Assembly (NCBI GenBank): GCA_947503555.1
Contig: CANNEE010000009.1
Location: 1-64,000, forward strand
Direction of reading: 5' to 3'
Length of the DNA: 64,000 bases
From: an uncultured Shewanella sp.
GTDB lineage: Bacteria > Pseudomonadota > Gammaproteobacteria > Enterobacterales > Shewanellaceae
Shown: positions 28,224-40,366 of the stretch, piece after piece
How the letters are laid out: each line of letters opens with the position of its first letter
How positions within the stretch are numbered: position 1 is the stretch's first letter
The notes under the pieces: model-generated
What the model was told of the DNA's origin: nothing
The model's input: the letters and a program-made list of their open reading frames with translations, nothing else
Database searches by the model: none
Made by a program: the position numbers and the translations under genes

Positions 28224-28991
28224 ATGACGCTAGTAAAGATAATGATGCTAGCGTCATTTTTGATGCTAACGGCGTGTTCATCCAAGGACGCTAAACCCAC
28301 CACGCCCGTTACCACTCAACTTGATGAAACCCAATTTAATACGCTGCTAAATAAGCAATTGACTCGCCAGTTAAACGCACAGGAAAAACGCTTACTAGCG
28401 CAAATCCAAGCCCAGCAAAGTATCATTGAGCACTATCAACTTGCACTTATCAATAAGCTTAATCAGCTTCCAGCTCAAACAATTACAAAGGGCGCAATTT
28501 CAAATCAAGAAAATCGCAATCAAGATGTTATTCCGGTGCAATTGCCCATTTTAGGTGAGCGGGAGCATGTCTATATCAAGAAGCTACTGATCAATGTCGT
28601 CGCACAAATCGACTCGGGAGAACAACTCTCAACACTCAAAGTACATAATATTATTACTTTTAAACGTGATAAAACTAACTGGGTAAGATTTGATGTACAA
28701 ACTAAAGGCCCAAATACGCCAGGACAATCCTTTGAAGCTCCAATCGCACGCTATCAAGCTTTATTTACCCCAAAACCTACAAGCAATAATGAAATCCCCC
28801 AGGGTATTGTCATTCACAGTCAACTAACTCTAGGCGAGTACAGTAAAAGTGCAGAAATACTTTTATTAAATCAACCTAGCCTACAATCGGGAGCAGGTAT
28901 CCCCTTAACCCTAGGCAAGGACTTTATCAGTGGTTTTGCCCTTATCGATTTACAAAAACAATTTATTTTAGGTAAAAGTCGCTCCCTGTAA
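28224..28991 (+). CDS. lipoprotein of unknown function
   Basis: From the ATG at 28224 the protein begins with a signal peptide ending in the lipobox LTAC, so it should be lipid-anchored. Residues about 35-100 are glutamine-rich and look like a coiled coil; the rest is probably beta-rich. An in-frame ATG 45 bases earlier lacks support. The product is about 255 residues. I do not recognise a family. It stands between cmoB and an M3-like gene, all on the plus strand, but the spacing suggests separate promoters. Confidence 0.75.
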   Translation: MTLVKIMMLASFLMLTACSSKDAKPTTPVTTQLDETQFNTLLNKQLTRQLNAQEKRLLAQIQAQQSIIEHYQLALINKLNQLPAQTITKGAISNQENRNQDVIPVQLPILGEREHVYIKKLLINVVAQIDSGEQLSTLKVHNIITFKRDKTNWVRFDVQTKGPNTPGQSFEAPIARYQALFTPKPTSNNEIPQGIVIHSQLTLGEYSKSAEILLLNQPSLQSGAGIPLTLGKDFISGFALIDLQKQFILGKSRSL

Positions 28992-29133
28992 ACGTCTTAA
29001 AAACGCTCTGCTCTTTGTCAGAAAAGTAACAGTTACAACCGCTGACATAATTAAGGGTATAATTTCCGCCGCTTTAGTCTTATGATTTAACGTCTGTTAT
29101 AAGCACGCTTTCTATCTGGTTAAATTATTGAAT

Positions 29134-30894
29134 ATGTACGCATCTTTGCTTAAAGCCTTTTTTGCTTTATTCGCTTTCTCAGTCCTATGTGCCTCTGTTA
29201 CTACGGCAAGGGCAAACCAACAAGGGTTAGCAATGCTAATTCACCAATGCTTAAACCAGTCGGGGATTCACTTCAGCATTGATATAGAGAAACTGCATAA
29301 AAACGAAGATCCGCTCAGCTTAATCGGTGCCGCTCAGCAATTTGAAAGGCAAAGCTTGGGCTTTCAAAATATTTATAGCCTGTTGCAATACTATCAAAGC
29401 CAACGCAAACAGATCCCACCTGCGATGCACGAGGGCATAGTCCAATGCCAATTACGTCTTGCCGATCAGTTCCAACACTTTATTAGTCAAGCTGATGTAG
29501 GCCGTTTCATTCAGCTACTCATTCAATCTAGTGATAATCATCTTAAGCAATTAGGTCAACAACTTCTATTGCAGCGACAAAGCCAACTCGAGACCATATC
29601 TCAAGCTCAACTTCATGTAGCAAAAGCCAATGTTTACGCTCAATTAAGTAATAGAGCATTGCACCTAGAGAACTTAGCTAAAGTTTGCCAACTCGAGCCG
29701 GATTCGAAAATAACCACACTTAAGAGCGACGCTATATCAACAGCCCCAAGTTTTAATCTAAGTCACTATTTAAAAAAGCAAGAAGACCAAGAGTGCCGAC
29801 GAAAAATATGGCAAGCATACCAAGTAAGAGCAAAACACTTCAGCGAACCAGTATTAAAACAAATTGTGGACCTTCGTCAGCGACAAGCCCATCAGGCTGG
29901 TTTTAACAGCTATGCTCGCTTTCTTTTACGTAATAACTACTTAAACACCCCTGAAAAGGTAAAAGCCTTTCTAGACAGCCAAACCAAGCAACTGAGCTTT
30001 TCTCCTTGGGATCTGAATCAAACATTAACTCAAGCCCGTGCTTTATCTAACACCAGAACTCAACACCAAGAGCCTGCCTTTAGGTTAGATACTCAAACAT
30101 TGGTAGAGATCAGCCAAAATATACTGACCCCTTTCGGCATCATTCTAGAACCCGTATCCAGTAGCCAAGTTCATGTTTGGCATCACGACCGTTTTCTTGG
30201 TGCAATATTTCTGCATCAAGGAACGAGTTTTCAAAGTACCGAGTTAAAAGCGAGTATCGTTGGCCATCAATTTGGACAAAGCGAATTAAGTTTTAAAGGA
30301 AAAGTCAAACACTTAAGAGACAGGAAAAAACTTGCTCAAGCATTAGCTAACACCATAGTGACGCTTGCAAATGGACAACGTCACTATTTCAACACTCAGT
30401 TTTCCTTTAATGCCGATATGGCTCAGTTGCCCCAGAAGTGGCTCGCTCTCTATATAGATAATCAACTCAGTCATTTAATGCCGTTTCAACAGGACTTAGC
30501 CTATCAAAATATGATTGATAACTACCGCAAACAAACACACATCTTTAGAGCTAAGGCTGCGCTGACACTTTTTGAAGATAAAGATAATCCAAGCTATAAA
30601 GATTTAGCTACAGAGTTTAACGCTAGTTATCAAGGAAATTGGTCTGGAGCAAAGAATATTGTTTACAACTCAAAAGCAATACTGAATCAAGAAAGTAATT
30701 ATTACTACAGCCTGTGGCAAGACGCTTTAGCTAAAGCGTTAATCAAGCATGCGGTCGTTTCTCCAGAAGCGATATTCAGCTTATTGATCATTAATGAGAA
30801 AGGATTAACCACGGCTCAACGCCTAGCACGTGTTTTTGCTCAAGAGCCTAGCTTCACTGCTTTGCTGAGTCTTCTCAAACAAGATGACAACTAA
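29134..30894 (+). CDS. exported M3-peptidase-like protein without the zinc motif
   Basis: The 586-residue product begins with a signal peptide ending near TTARA. Several stretches resemble the thimet oligopeptidase/M3 fold: RKIWQAYQVRAKHFSEPVL and QAHQAGFNSYARFLLRNNYL (helical core), VHVWHHDRFLGAIFLHQG (which precedes the active site in M3 enzymes), MAQLPQKWLALY (like the P-S-Q region), and YYYSLWQDALAKALI near the end. The HExxH motif and the downstream glutamate ligand are absent, so a zinc peptidase activity is unlikely. It may be a binding protein or scaffold derived from an exported peptidase. ATG 29134 is preferred over TTG 29128. Confidence 0.72.
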   Translation: MYASLLKAFFALFAFSVLCASVTTARANQQGLAMLIHQCLNQSGIHFSIDIEKLHKNEDPLSLIGAAQQFERQSLGFQNIYSLLQYYQSQRKQIPPAMHEGIVQCQLRLADQFQHFISQADVGRFIQLLIQSSDNHLKQLGQQLLLQRQSQLETISQAQLHVAKANVYAQLSNRALHLENLAKVCQLEPDSKITTLKSDAISTAPSFNLSHYLKKQEDQECRRKIWQAYQVRAKHFSEPVLKQIVDLRQRQAHQAGFNSYARFLLRNNYLNTPEKVKAFLDSQTKQLSFSPWDLNQTLTQARALSNTRTQHQEPAFRLDTQTLVEISQNILTPFGIILEPVSSSQVHVWHHDRFLGAIFLHQGTSFQSTELKASIVGHQFGQSELSFKGKVKHLRDRKKLAQALANTIVTLANGQRHYFNTQFSFNADMAQLPQKWLALYIDNQLSHLMPFQQDLAYQNMIDNYRKQTHIFRAKAALTLFEDKDNPSYKDLATEFNASYQGNWSGAKNIVYNSKAILNQESNYYYSLWQDALAKALIKHAVVSPEAIFSLLIINEKGLTTAQRLARVFAQEPSFTALLSLLKQDDN

Positions 30895-31010
30895 TTTAGC
30901 ATTTTGCGATCAAGCTAACTCATTCACAAATTGATCCCATTTCTTTATTGAATAATCGAATGGTATACCGTTATATTTGCTTAAAGCTTACGACTTTATA
31001 GAAATGAATT

Positions 31011-31955
31011 ATGGATAGAGCAAAATCAACCTTAGAGCAATGGCGAATTTTACAAGCGGTTGTGGATCAAGGGGGCTACGCTCAAGCGGCTCAACACTTA
31101 AATAAGAGTCAATCTTCACTCAACCATGCGGTAAGCAAGCTGCAACAGCAGCTCGGTATTCAATTACTGGAAGTCAAAGGTCGAAAAGCACATCTAACAC
31201 CTCAGGGAGAGCTAATGCTAAGACGCTCTCGTCAGGTGACGCTAGCCGTGTCAGAGCTTGAACAGCTCGCTAGCAACCTTGAACAGGGCTGGGAACCCAG
31301 TTTAACTCTAGCCAGAGACATAGTGTACCCGACTCCTACCCTAACTCGGGCTCTAAAAGCATTTCATCCTTTAAGTCGAGGAACTCGAGTTACCTTGCTC
31401 GACTCAGTACTAACTGGCACAAACGATCTGATAAGAAACAAGCAAGTGGATATGGCGCTTTGTGGTTTACCACCTAAAGGGTTTTATGGTGAGCCTCTCT
31501 GCTATGAGGATCTTATTCTTGTCTGTCCTCCTAAGCACCCTTTGGCTTGCACTAAAATTATCCATGACGACAGAGTGCTAACCGAACATCTTCAAATAGT
31601 CATAAAAGATTCTGGCAGTAATCCGCAAAAAGATTTTGGTTGGCTTAAGGCAGAACAAAGATGGACAGTCTCAAACTTTCATGAAGCCATCACCATTCTA
31701 AAGCAAGGCGTTGGCTTCTGCTGGATACCAAAAAGTTTGGTCTCAGAGTCTCTGCTATCTGGAGAGCTGGTCAGGCTTAACCTTCAAGGTGGAAGCAGTA
31801 AACGCGTCCATTTAACCTTAGTGGTTCCCAATCGAGATCAACAAGGCCCAGCAAGCAAACTACTTGAATCACTGATTCTAAAGGAACACGGAATTTTAAC
31901 AGATGAGATAGAAGAGTGTGTCGAAAAGGCCACTATACTTGCAATGCCAAGTTAG
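31011..31955 (+). CDS. LysR-family transcriptional regulator
   Basis: The 314-residue protein has an N-terminal winged helix-turn-helix (GGYAQAAQHLNKSQSSLNHA at about 21-40) and a periplasmic-binding-type effector domain from about 90, with LVCPPKHPLA and GVGFCWIPKSLV typical of the family. The target genes and ligand are not evident. Its 3' end overlaps the convergent gene at 31933 by 23 bases. Confidence 0.93.
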   Translation: MDRAKSTLEQWRILQAVVDQGGYAQAAQHLNKSQSSLNHAVSKLQQQLGIQLLEVKGRKAHLTPQGELMLRRSRQVTLAVSELEQLASNLEQGWEPSLTLARDIVYPTPTLTRALKAFHPLSRGTRVTLLDSVLTGTNDLIRNKQVDMALCGLPPKGFYGEPLCYEDLILVCPPKHPLACTKIIHDDRVLTEHLQIVIKDSGSNPQKDFGWLKAEQRWTVSNFHEAITILKQGVGFCWIPKSLVSESLLSGELVRLNLQGGSSKRVHLTLVVPNRDQQGPASKLLESLILKEHGILTDEIEECVEKATILAMPS

Positions 31956-33003
31956 GTTGAGGGTTATCGGTTACTCCATAGGCTAACTCTAGCTTAGCCT
32001 TAGGTAACTGAGAGTGGTTATTTGTCTGTTCGGTATCAATTTGCCCCTTAGTAGATTGACTCCCATTGCCGCTTGAGGTTTGTTCATCACCTTCGCGATT
32101 GCCCAATGACATAGTAGTTTTAGCATTAGGTCCACTTGAACCTTGCTCTCCCAAACTCTCAGTTAATTCCTGCTTAGCCTCTTGCATATGTTGCAGCGCT
32201 CTATTCGCCACTCTGATGTCAGCCATAGAAGGGTCAACAGGAGCCATGGCAGCAGCATAGACTTGCTTCATTTTGGTTATCGTAGCTTGCGGATCATCTT
32301 TAACAGGGCTCACATCAATTTGCACTTCACCACCCACGGCATAGCGCCTACCGTCGCTACCCCTTTGATATTCGTAACTGGGACTTTGAGCGTGAATACC
32401 ACCGACAGAAGCATGGGCCCTTTCATGGTTTTTAACTTCTATATCTCTGGCTTTAAGCTGCTCTAAAACTTTGGCTTCAATTAATTCTGCAGCCTGATTC
32501 TGACTGCTTTGAGATTCTCTGGCGCCTTGTTCCCTTTGCTGATTTTCACTTCCTCTGCTTTGCTGTTCCTCTGCTTGCTCAGCATTGATCTCTTGACCTG
32601 TATTACCGCTAGGTTCGGCTTCGACAGTACCCATAGACTGATTTGATAGAGTGCCTCCCTCGTTTGAGCGAGAAACGACCTGCATGCTCGATTGAGGAGT
32701 ATAAGTATCATCACTAACATGCCTTAACCCCAATAACCCATTGGCGCCAGTTTGCATATTAAAACTCGCGGCAGAAGGATTAGTGTTAATTCGAGTAACT
32801 GTAGAATGAGATAACTGACTAAAGTTAGGTTGTGCCGGAGAAGAAGTAACTGAGGACAAAGCGGTAGCTTTAGTTACTTGATTGACATTTTGAAGTGGAG
32901 AAATCGCTTTCGAAGGGATGTAGTCACTAGCTTGAACTCGATTATTTGTCGCTTCAAGTGTGTGCTTGTGAACATGATTTAACGCTATATTCGCTATGTT
33001 CAT
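31933..33003 (-). CDS. SprA-related protein with HExxH motif
   Basis: The 356-residue protein is mostly low-complexity (Ser/Gln/Glu-rich) in residues 1-170. A conserved domain follows at about 170-280 with NHERAHASVGGIHAQSPSY, YAVGGEVQIDV and AANAPVDPS-like AAAMAPVDPSMAD. This matches the SprA-related family (PF12118), in which HERAH forms an HExxH zinc-peptidase-like motif. No signal peptide is visible. The family's function is not settled. The next gene upstream on the same strand is a small protein also rich in Gln/Glu, and the pair may be cotranscribed. Confidence 0.85.
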   Translation of the reverse strand: MNIANIALNHVHKHTLEATNNRVQASDYIPSKAISPLQNVNQVTKATALSSVTSSPAQPNFSQLSHSTVTRINTNPSAASFNMQTGANGLLGLRHVSDDTYTPQSSMQVVSRSNEGGTLSNQSMGTVEAEPSGNTGQEINAEQAEEQQSRGSENQQREQGARESQSSQNQAAELIEAKVLEQLKARDIEVKNHERAHASVGGIHAQSPSYEYQRGSDGRRYAVGGEVQIDVSPVKDDPQATITKMKQVYAAAMAPVDPSMADIRVANRALQHMQEAKQELTESLGEQGSSGPNAKTTMSLGNREGDEQTSSGNGSQSTKGQIDTEQTNNHSQLPKAKLELAYGVTDNPQPNLALQV

Positions 33004-33070
33004 AATCTAAGCTAGTCACTCGGAAAAGCCAGCTCTTCAGCAGCCCATAATCAAACTGCAAAGAGCCGTC

Positions 33071-33319
33071 TTAAGCCGTGATATCTATAATGCTACCGAC
33101 AACCTCAGAACCCGCTTCAATCACTCGAGCAGAGGCTTCACCCTGCTGGCGAGATTCAAGCGCTGAAACCAAAGCTTCTGTTTTGTCGGTTTGCTCGACA
33201 GGTCTATCGCTCTCGGTCTGAGTTACTTGCTGATTTTCTGTAGGGCGGGCAACATCAATGGTTGCTTGCGTCAAACCAGATTGGGCCGCCTGTAACCCTT
33301 GTGTACCGGAAATTTCCAT
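33071..33319 (-). CDS. small protein of unknown function, likely partner of the SprA-like gene
   Basis: The 82-residue product begins MEISGTQGLQAAQSGLTQA, continues with a Gln/Glu-rich middle, and ends VVGSIIDITA. AGAGGTGG lies four bases before the ATG at 33319, so that start was chosen over an upstream one. The N-terminal pattern resembles small proteins found with secretion or motility factors, but I cannot assign a family. It lies 67 bases upstream of the SprA-like gene on the same strand. Confidence 0.65.
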   Translation of the reverse strand: MEISGTQGLQAAQSGLTQATIDVARPTENQQVTQTESDRPVEQTDKTEALVSALESRQQGEASARVIEAGSEVVGSIIDITA

Positions 33320-33407
33320 AGTGCCACCTCTGTACAATTTATCAGACTAATTATTAACCATTGAGCCCAAAAAGTACAGCGTTCGCTAATACTAAAAAGC
33401 CAGTCTA

Positions 33408-33436
33408 AAACGCCTCTAGCAAAGCTAAAGGCGTTT
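33408..33436 (-). terminator. terminator after thiH
   Basis: Stem AAACGCCT / AGGCGTTT with an inner TAGC/GCTA extension and a short loop, followed on the minus strand by TTTTAGA. It lies just after the thiH stop and probably ends the thi operon. Confidence 0.7.
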
Positions 33437-33440
33437 AACC

Positions 33441-34553
33441 TTACATGCTGCTCCACTGGGCTTGCCAGTCCTTCCATACAGGAGTTAAAGATTGCGACTT
33501 CATCACTTCTATTACCTGCTCAACACTTCTTTCATCGCCAAGTGAAAACTGATCTAACTGACTATTGGGATTAGTATAGCCTCCGGGCTCGGTCGAACTG
33601 CCAGCACTTAAATGAGTAACACCTAGCCCCATAAGATTATCGCGCAAACTCGGCGCTTCTCTTGTGGAGAGGCTGATCTCGACTTGAGGGTTAAACAATC
33701 GAAAGGCACAGATCATTTGAACTAGACCCGCATCACCTATCAAGGTCTTAGCATTATTAGCACCAGTACAGGGACGAAGCCGAGGCAAAGAGATACTATA
33801 ACGGCTGCGCCAGTAACGCTTTTCCATATAAGCAAGATGATGACCCATCAACAAAGCATCCATGCGCCAATCATCAAGACCTAACAGCACGCCTAAACCG
33901 ATTTTTTCAACGCCAGCCTGAGCCACTCTATCTAATGCATTAAGCCTATTGATAAAATCTGCCTTATTGCCCCTGAGGTGATGCTTTATATAGGTGCCTT
34001 GATTATAGGTCTCTTGATATAGCATCACAGCATCTAACCCTTGAGCCACCAAAGTTTGATAATCACTGGTCGACATGGGCTGCACTTCCATCGCAAGATA
34101 ACTAAACGCTTGCTTCACCCGTGGCAATACTTGGCTAAAATAATCTAGCCCTACCTTAGTTTCATGCTCACCTGCCACCAGCAAGATAGAATCAAAGCCG
34201 CGGGATTTAATTATCGCAATCTCGCTTTCAACCTCCTCCATGGTAAGTACCTTGCGCTTGATCCTATTACTCATGCTAAAACCACAATAATCACAATCAT
34301 TAGCGCAAAGATTTGACAGATAAAGGGGCAGATACAGCCCAATATTGGCACCAAATCGCTGCCGAGTCAGCACCATTGACTGACTCGCCATTCGTTCTAA
34401 ATAGGGCCTGGCAGCTGGCGATAACAATACCTTTAAAGCTGATAAGTTTCCCTCAGCATTAGCCAGAGCCCACTCAACATCGGCTTCTGCTGCACTATAA
34501 AGAGAGAGTTTAAGCTTATCGATATTAAGCTGACTAAAACTGTCGGCGAACAT
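33441..34553 (-). CDS. thiH: 2-iminoacetate synthase ThiH (tyrosine lyase)
   Basis: ThiH is a radical SAM enzyme that cleaves tyrosine to give dehydroglycine for thiazole synthesis. The C-x3-C-x2-C cluster is in NLCANDCDYCGFSMSNR at about residue 85. The 370-residue protein starts at the ATG 34553, which follows AGGTGAGG. A longer in-frame start at 34589 would overlap thiG more and does not match the family start. It is the last gene of the thi operon. Confidence 0.96.
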   Translation of the reverse strand: MFADSFSQLNIDKLKLSLYSAAEADVEWALANAEGNLSALKVLLSPAARPYLERMASQSMVLTRQRFGANIGLYLPLYLSNLCANDCDYCGFSMSNRIKRKVLTMEEVESEIAIIKSRGFDSILLVAGEHETKVGLDYFSQVLPRVKQAFSYLAMEVQPMSTSDYQTLVAQGLDAVMLYQETYNQGTYIKHHLRGNKADFINRLNALDRVAQAGVEKIGLGVLLGLDDWRMDALLMGHHLAYMEKRYWRSRYSISLPRLRPCTGANNAKTLIGDAGLVQMICAFRLFNPQVEISLSTREAPSLRDNLMGLGVTHLSAGSSTEPGGYTNPNSQLDQFSLGDERSVEQVIEVMKSQSLTPVWKDWQAQWSSM

Positions 34554-34575
34554 AGCCTCACCTGCTGGCTTAGTG

Positions 34576-35349
34576 TTAGTCACTATCATGATTTAAGAAA
34601 CCTGTTAATGGGCTAGTATGACTCGCGTGGGTTTGCTTTTGCCCAAGGCCAGCTTCATAGGCTGCTCGTCCTAAACTCACTGCTTGCTTAAAGCATTTCG
34701 CCATGGCGACTGGATCAGCGCTCGATGCAATCGCAGTATTCACTAGCACAGCATCGGCGCCCATCTCTAGCGCATCGACAGCATGGGACGGCGCACCTAT
34801 TCCCGCATCGACAATCACAGGGACATTTGCTTGCTCAATAATGATTTTTAGAAACTCTCTTGTCGCTAAACCTTGATTGCTACCAATAGGACTGCCAAGT
34901 GGCATCACAGCAGCGCACCCCACTTCTTGCAACCTTTGGCACAAAACTGGGTCGGCATGAACATAGGGCAATACCACGAAGCCTTGTTCACATAACTCCT
35001 TGGCCGCGAGAAAAGTTTCAATGGGATCTGGCATCAGGTACTTAGGATCTGGATGGATCTCTAACTTAACCCAATTCGTTCCCAATGCTTCTCTTGATAG
35101 ATGCGCTGCAAATATCGCTTCTTTTGCATTACGGGCACCGGAAGTATTAGGTAACAGCTTGATACCGGACTCAACCAGAGGCTTGAGAATATCATCCATA
35201 CCATAGTGTAAATCAACTCGTTTCATCGCCAGCGTCACCAGCTGAGATCCGCTCGCTTCAAGAGACTTGAGCATGAGTTTTGAACTGGCAAACTTCCCTG
35301 TTCCGGTAAAGAGTCGCGATGAAAATTGGTGATCGGCTATCGTAAACAT
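34576..35349 (-). CDS. thiG: thiazole synthase ThiG
   Basis: ThiG forms the thiazole phosphate ring from deoxyxylulose 5-phosphate, dehydroglycine and ThiS-thiocarboxylate. The 257-residue TIM-barrel protein has the catalytic lysine region [12 protein letters not shown] and the phosphate loop [25 protein letters not shown] 35349 follows AGGGGG five bases upstream and is one base after the thiS stop. Confidence 0.97.
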   Translation of the reverse strand: MFTIADHQFSSRLFTGTGKFASSKLMLKSLEASGSQLVTLAMKRVDLHYGMDDILKPLVESGIKLLPNTSGARNAKEAIFAAHLSREALGTNWVKLEIHPDPKYLMPDPIETFLAAKELCEQGFVVLPYVHADPVLCQRLQEVGCAAVMPLGSPIGSNQGLATREFLKIIIEQANVPVIVDAGIGAPSHAVDALEMGADAVLVNTAIASSADPVAMAKCFKQAVSLGRAAYEAGLGQKQTHASHTSPLTGFLNHDSD

Positions 35350-35350
35350 A

Positions 35351-35551
35351 TTATCCCCCTGCAACTACACTGAAAAATTCAACACTATCGCCATTGCTCA
35401 ACACCACTCGCTCCCACTGACTTTTTGGGATCACTTGCTCATTTATCGCTATTGCCACACCATTTTTATCGATATTCTCCTGAATCATTAAGCACTCAAG
35501 GCTAGAATGACTCACTCGCACTTTGCATCCACACACTGTTAACTCAATCAT
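35351..35551 (-). CDS. thiS: sulfur carrier protein ThiS
   Basis: ThiS is a ubiquitin-fold sulfur carrier whose C-terminal glycine is adenylated by ThiF and converted to a thiocarboxylate. The 66-residue product ends FSVVAGG, the required di-glycine. It overlaps thiF by four bases and precedes thiG by one. Confidence 0.96.
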   Translation of the reverse strand: MIELTVCGCKVRVSHSSLECLMIQENIDKNGVAIAINEQVIPKSQWERVVLSNGDSVEFFSVVAGG

Positions 35552-36360
35552 TTTGTCACCTCATCGACTCGACTCTCATCCTTTATTCCACAAACAGGAC
35601 ATATAGGATCTTTAGCCCGATTGACTTGACGCCAAGCCAGCTGCTTAACATCAAAAAGATGTAGATATTTCGAATCTTGTTCGCCAATTGAGAGCAAGTA
35701 ATTCAACGCCCATTGCGCCTGCATGGATGCCATAACCCCGACACTTGGCCCCATCACGCCTAAAGTGGTGCAATCTTGAGCCTGGTTCGTACTAGCGGGA
35801 AACAGACAGTGATAACAGCCAGATTCGTTACTATTTGGGCTATCAACCATTAAGAGCTGGCCCGAGAGATTAGCAATGGCCGCGATAATCAAAGGGATTT
35901 CTTGAGTAACACTGGCGAAGTTAATCGCTTGACGGGTATTAAAGTTATCGGTGCAATCAAGAACAAGATTTTTAGCCTTTAATAAATTAGGTAAACTGCT
36001 CTTGGTCGCGCTTACAGTTAACGCCTCAAGTGTGATATTCGCAAAGGCATGAGCCAGCTTGTGTTTAGCCACTAACGCCTTGTACTTACCAATATCCGCT
36101 TCTTGATAAAGAAGCTGCCTTGGTAAATTGGAAATCTCTATGGTATCCGGATCGACTAAGGTTAAGCTCCCTACACCGGCAGCGGCTAGATATTGCGCGG
36201 CCAACTGGCCTAGTCCTCCTAAGCCGATAATGAGTACTCGAGCTTTAGCCAACTTGCCCATGCCTTCTTCACCCACTTCAGGAATTAACATCTGACGGGA
36301 GTAGCGCAAATACTCTCTATCTGTCATGGTCTTTTGCAATGACTCGGTATTAGTTGTCAT
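35548..36360 (-). CDS. thiF: ThiS adenylyltransferase ThiF
   Basis: ThiF activates ThiS using ATP. The 270-residue E1-like protein has the nucleotide loop VLIIGLGGLGQLAAQYLAAAG, the aspartate in LVDPDTIEISNLPRQ, and zinc-type cysteine pairs (GCYHC and CPVCG). ATG 36360 follows GAGGGAGG and is preferred over the upstream one. Its start overlaps the thiDE stop by 11 bases. MoeB-type function is less likely because of the thi context. Confidence 0.95.
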   Translation of the reverse strand: MTTNTESLQKTMTDREYLRYSRQMLIPEVGEEGMGKLAKARVLIIGLGGLGQLAAQYLAAAGVGSLTLVDPDTIEISNLPRQLLYQEADIGKYKALVAKHKLAHAFANITLEALTVSATKSSLPNLLKAKNLVLDCTDNFNTRQAINFASVTQEIPLIIAAIANLSGQLLMVDSPNSNESGCYHCLFPASTNQAQDCTTLGVMGPSVGVMASMQAQWALNYLLSIGEQDSKYLHLFDVKQLAWRQVNRAKDPICPVCGIKDESRVDEVTK

Positions 36361-37996
36361 CAAGACCTCCCTCATAATGCCAACGGCGATTTAGCTCAGT
36401 AAAAGCGTCAGAGACAGTAGTGCCAGCAGCAGGCTTAGTAATAGCACTGACAACCGCAACATCGGCAATACCAGTTTGCTTCACTTGTTCAAGGTTATTG
36501 AGATTAATGCCACCTATGGCAACACAGGGATAATGCTCGCCAAAGGTAGCGGCATAACGACTAAGCTTATCCAGCCCCTGAGGACTAGATGGCATCTCCT
36601 TGGTTTGGGTGGGAAAGATATGACCAAAAGCGATATAGGAAGGTGAAACCTGATGGGCTAATAGCGCCTCAAAATAGCTATGGGTCGACACGCCTAAAGC
36701 CAAACCGGCATCACTTATCATCTGCAGATTAGCACTATAGAGATCTTCCTGCCCTAGATGCACCCCATAAGCCCCTAGCTCAATGGCAAGTTGCCAATGA
36801 TCATTGATAAATACTCGCGCCTTATGAGATCTGCCCAAGGAGACAGCACTGGCAATTTGATCTGCTAACTCGACATTAGCAGAACCCTCAGTCTTCACTC
36901 TTAACTGAATGGTTTTAGCGCCTGCAATCAGTAAGCTTTGCAGATGCTCAAGCGTATCGACCACAGGATATAAACCTAAACTTTCATCGATATCGGTAAA
37001 TGTAAGCTCATTCCCTGCATTGGGATCGCAGCTTCGTTGAGCACAACTTGAAGCCTTGCTCTGAAGAAGAGTAGGAAAGAATTGGATATTCTTAGGCCAA
37101 CCACCTCGCCCTAAAGGCCCAGGCCCCTCACCTGGCTGATAACTTAAGCCCAGGCCTTGGTTGATATAAGCTTTGGCGAGTACTATGGCATCATGTAGTA
37201 CATAGCCTTGTGCCATAACCGCCGCAATGGCCGATGATAAAGTGCAACCCGTACCATGGCGATTATTCGTCTTCTGCCTTGGACTGCTGAGTATAAAGCT
37301 GGTTTGTTGATGAAGTTTAGAGACGCCGCTTGCCTGCCGACACACAAAATAGTCTTGCACTTTATGGGTCTGGGTTTCCCCTTGCATTAAGTCGCCGCCT
37401 TTGGCGAGTAGATTAACCTTAAGCGTCTTAGCTAACAGCTCAGCATCGGCTGTAAACCAGCTAAAGTCAGTCTCAATATCAACTGGGTTTCTGTCACTTG
37501 AGCAATATAGAGCGATTAGCTGCGCGAGCTCATCTTTATTGGGCGTCATCAAGGTCACATATTCAAGCAAAGGCGTAAAATCTAGTGCAGAGATCCCTTG
37601 CCCACTATCTTTCTTATCATTTTGGCCTGTCAGCGCATCGCCACAGGTCGCCACCATTACAGGGTCAAGAATGACAGCAACAGTTTCATCTAAGTGCTCA
37701 GCAAACCATAGAGCAAGCTGCTCAACCTGAGACTGACTCGCCAACAAACCAATTTTGATTGCTTGTGGGGGCATATCGGCGAGCAAGGCATCGAGTTGGT
37801 CGATAAACATCGCATTCGATACACTTTCGACACTCTTCACTGAAACCGAGTTTTGTGCGGTTACACTACTTATCACGCTACATGCATGGCAACCAAGGTT
37901 GGACATGGTCGCCAGATCCGCTTGAATGCCCGCACCACCGCCGGAATCAGAGCCTGCTATCGTCCAGACGATAGGCTTATTACTACTTGGCTGCAT
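36350..37996 (-). CDS. thiDE: ThiD-ThiE fusion: HMP-P kinase and thiamine phosphate synthase
   Basis: The 548-residue protein joins two enzymes. Residues about 1-290 are a ThiD ribokinase-fold kinase (TIAGSDSGGGAGIQADL, DPVMVATCGD, RHGTGCTLSSAIAA) that phosphorylates hydroxymethylpyrimidine phosphate. Residues about 335-545 are ThiE (LRVKTEGS, INDHWQLAIELGAYGVHLGQED, IAFGHIFPTQTK, AIGGIN), which couples it to thiazole phosphate. The linker (about 290-335) has several cysteines. The fusion gives both pyrimidine activation and ring joining in one polypeptide. It begins one base after the thiC stop. Confidence 0.96.
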   Translation of the reverse strand: MQPSSNKPIVWTIAGSDSGGGAGIQADLATMSNLGCHACSVISSVTAQNSVSVKSVESVSNAMFIDQLDALLADMPPQAIKIGLLASQSQVEQLALWFAEHLDETVAVILDPVMVATCGDALTGQNDKKDSGQGISALDFTPLLEYVTLMTPNKDELAQLIALYCSSDRNPVDIETDFSWFTADAELLAKTLKVNLLAKGGDLMQGETQTHKVQDYFVCRQASGVSKLHQQTSFILSSPRQKTNNRHGTGCTLSSAIAAVMAQGYVLHDAIVLAKAYINQGLGLSYQPGEGPGPLGRGGWPKNIQFFPTLLQSKASSCAQRSCDPNAGNELTFTDIDESLGLYPVVDTLEHLQSLLIAGAKTIQLRVKTEGSANVELADQIASAVSLGRSHKARVFINDHWQLAIELGAYGVHLGQEDLYSANLQMISDAGLALGVSTHSYFEALLAHQVSPSYIAFGHIFPTQTKEMPSSPQGLDKLSRYAATFGEHYPCVAIGGINLNNLEQVKQTGIADVAVVSAITKPAAGTTVSDAFTELNRRWHYEGGLDDN

Positions 37997-37997
37997 A

Positions 37998-40283
<2,286 letters not shown>

Positions 40284-40366
40284 GCTTGTTTCCTTCGCAG
40301 GTATTACCCCGAGCAGGTTCAACGGATCCCGATTTAACGGTCTCAGCCATAAGGCACTCCGACAAG
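40284..40366 (-). ncRNA. TPP riboswitch (THI element)
   Basis: On the minus strand the sequence contains the conserved thi-box parts: GGAGTGCC, GGCTGAGA, GGATCCGTTGAACCTG, and GCGAAGGAAACAAGC at the end. This order is that of the bacterial TPP aptamer, which represses thiC operon expression when thiamine pyrophosphate is plentiful. Confidence 0.96.
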
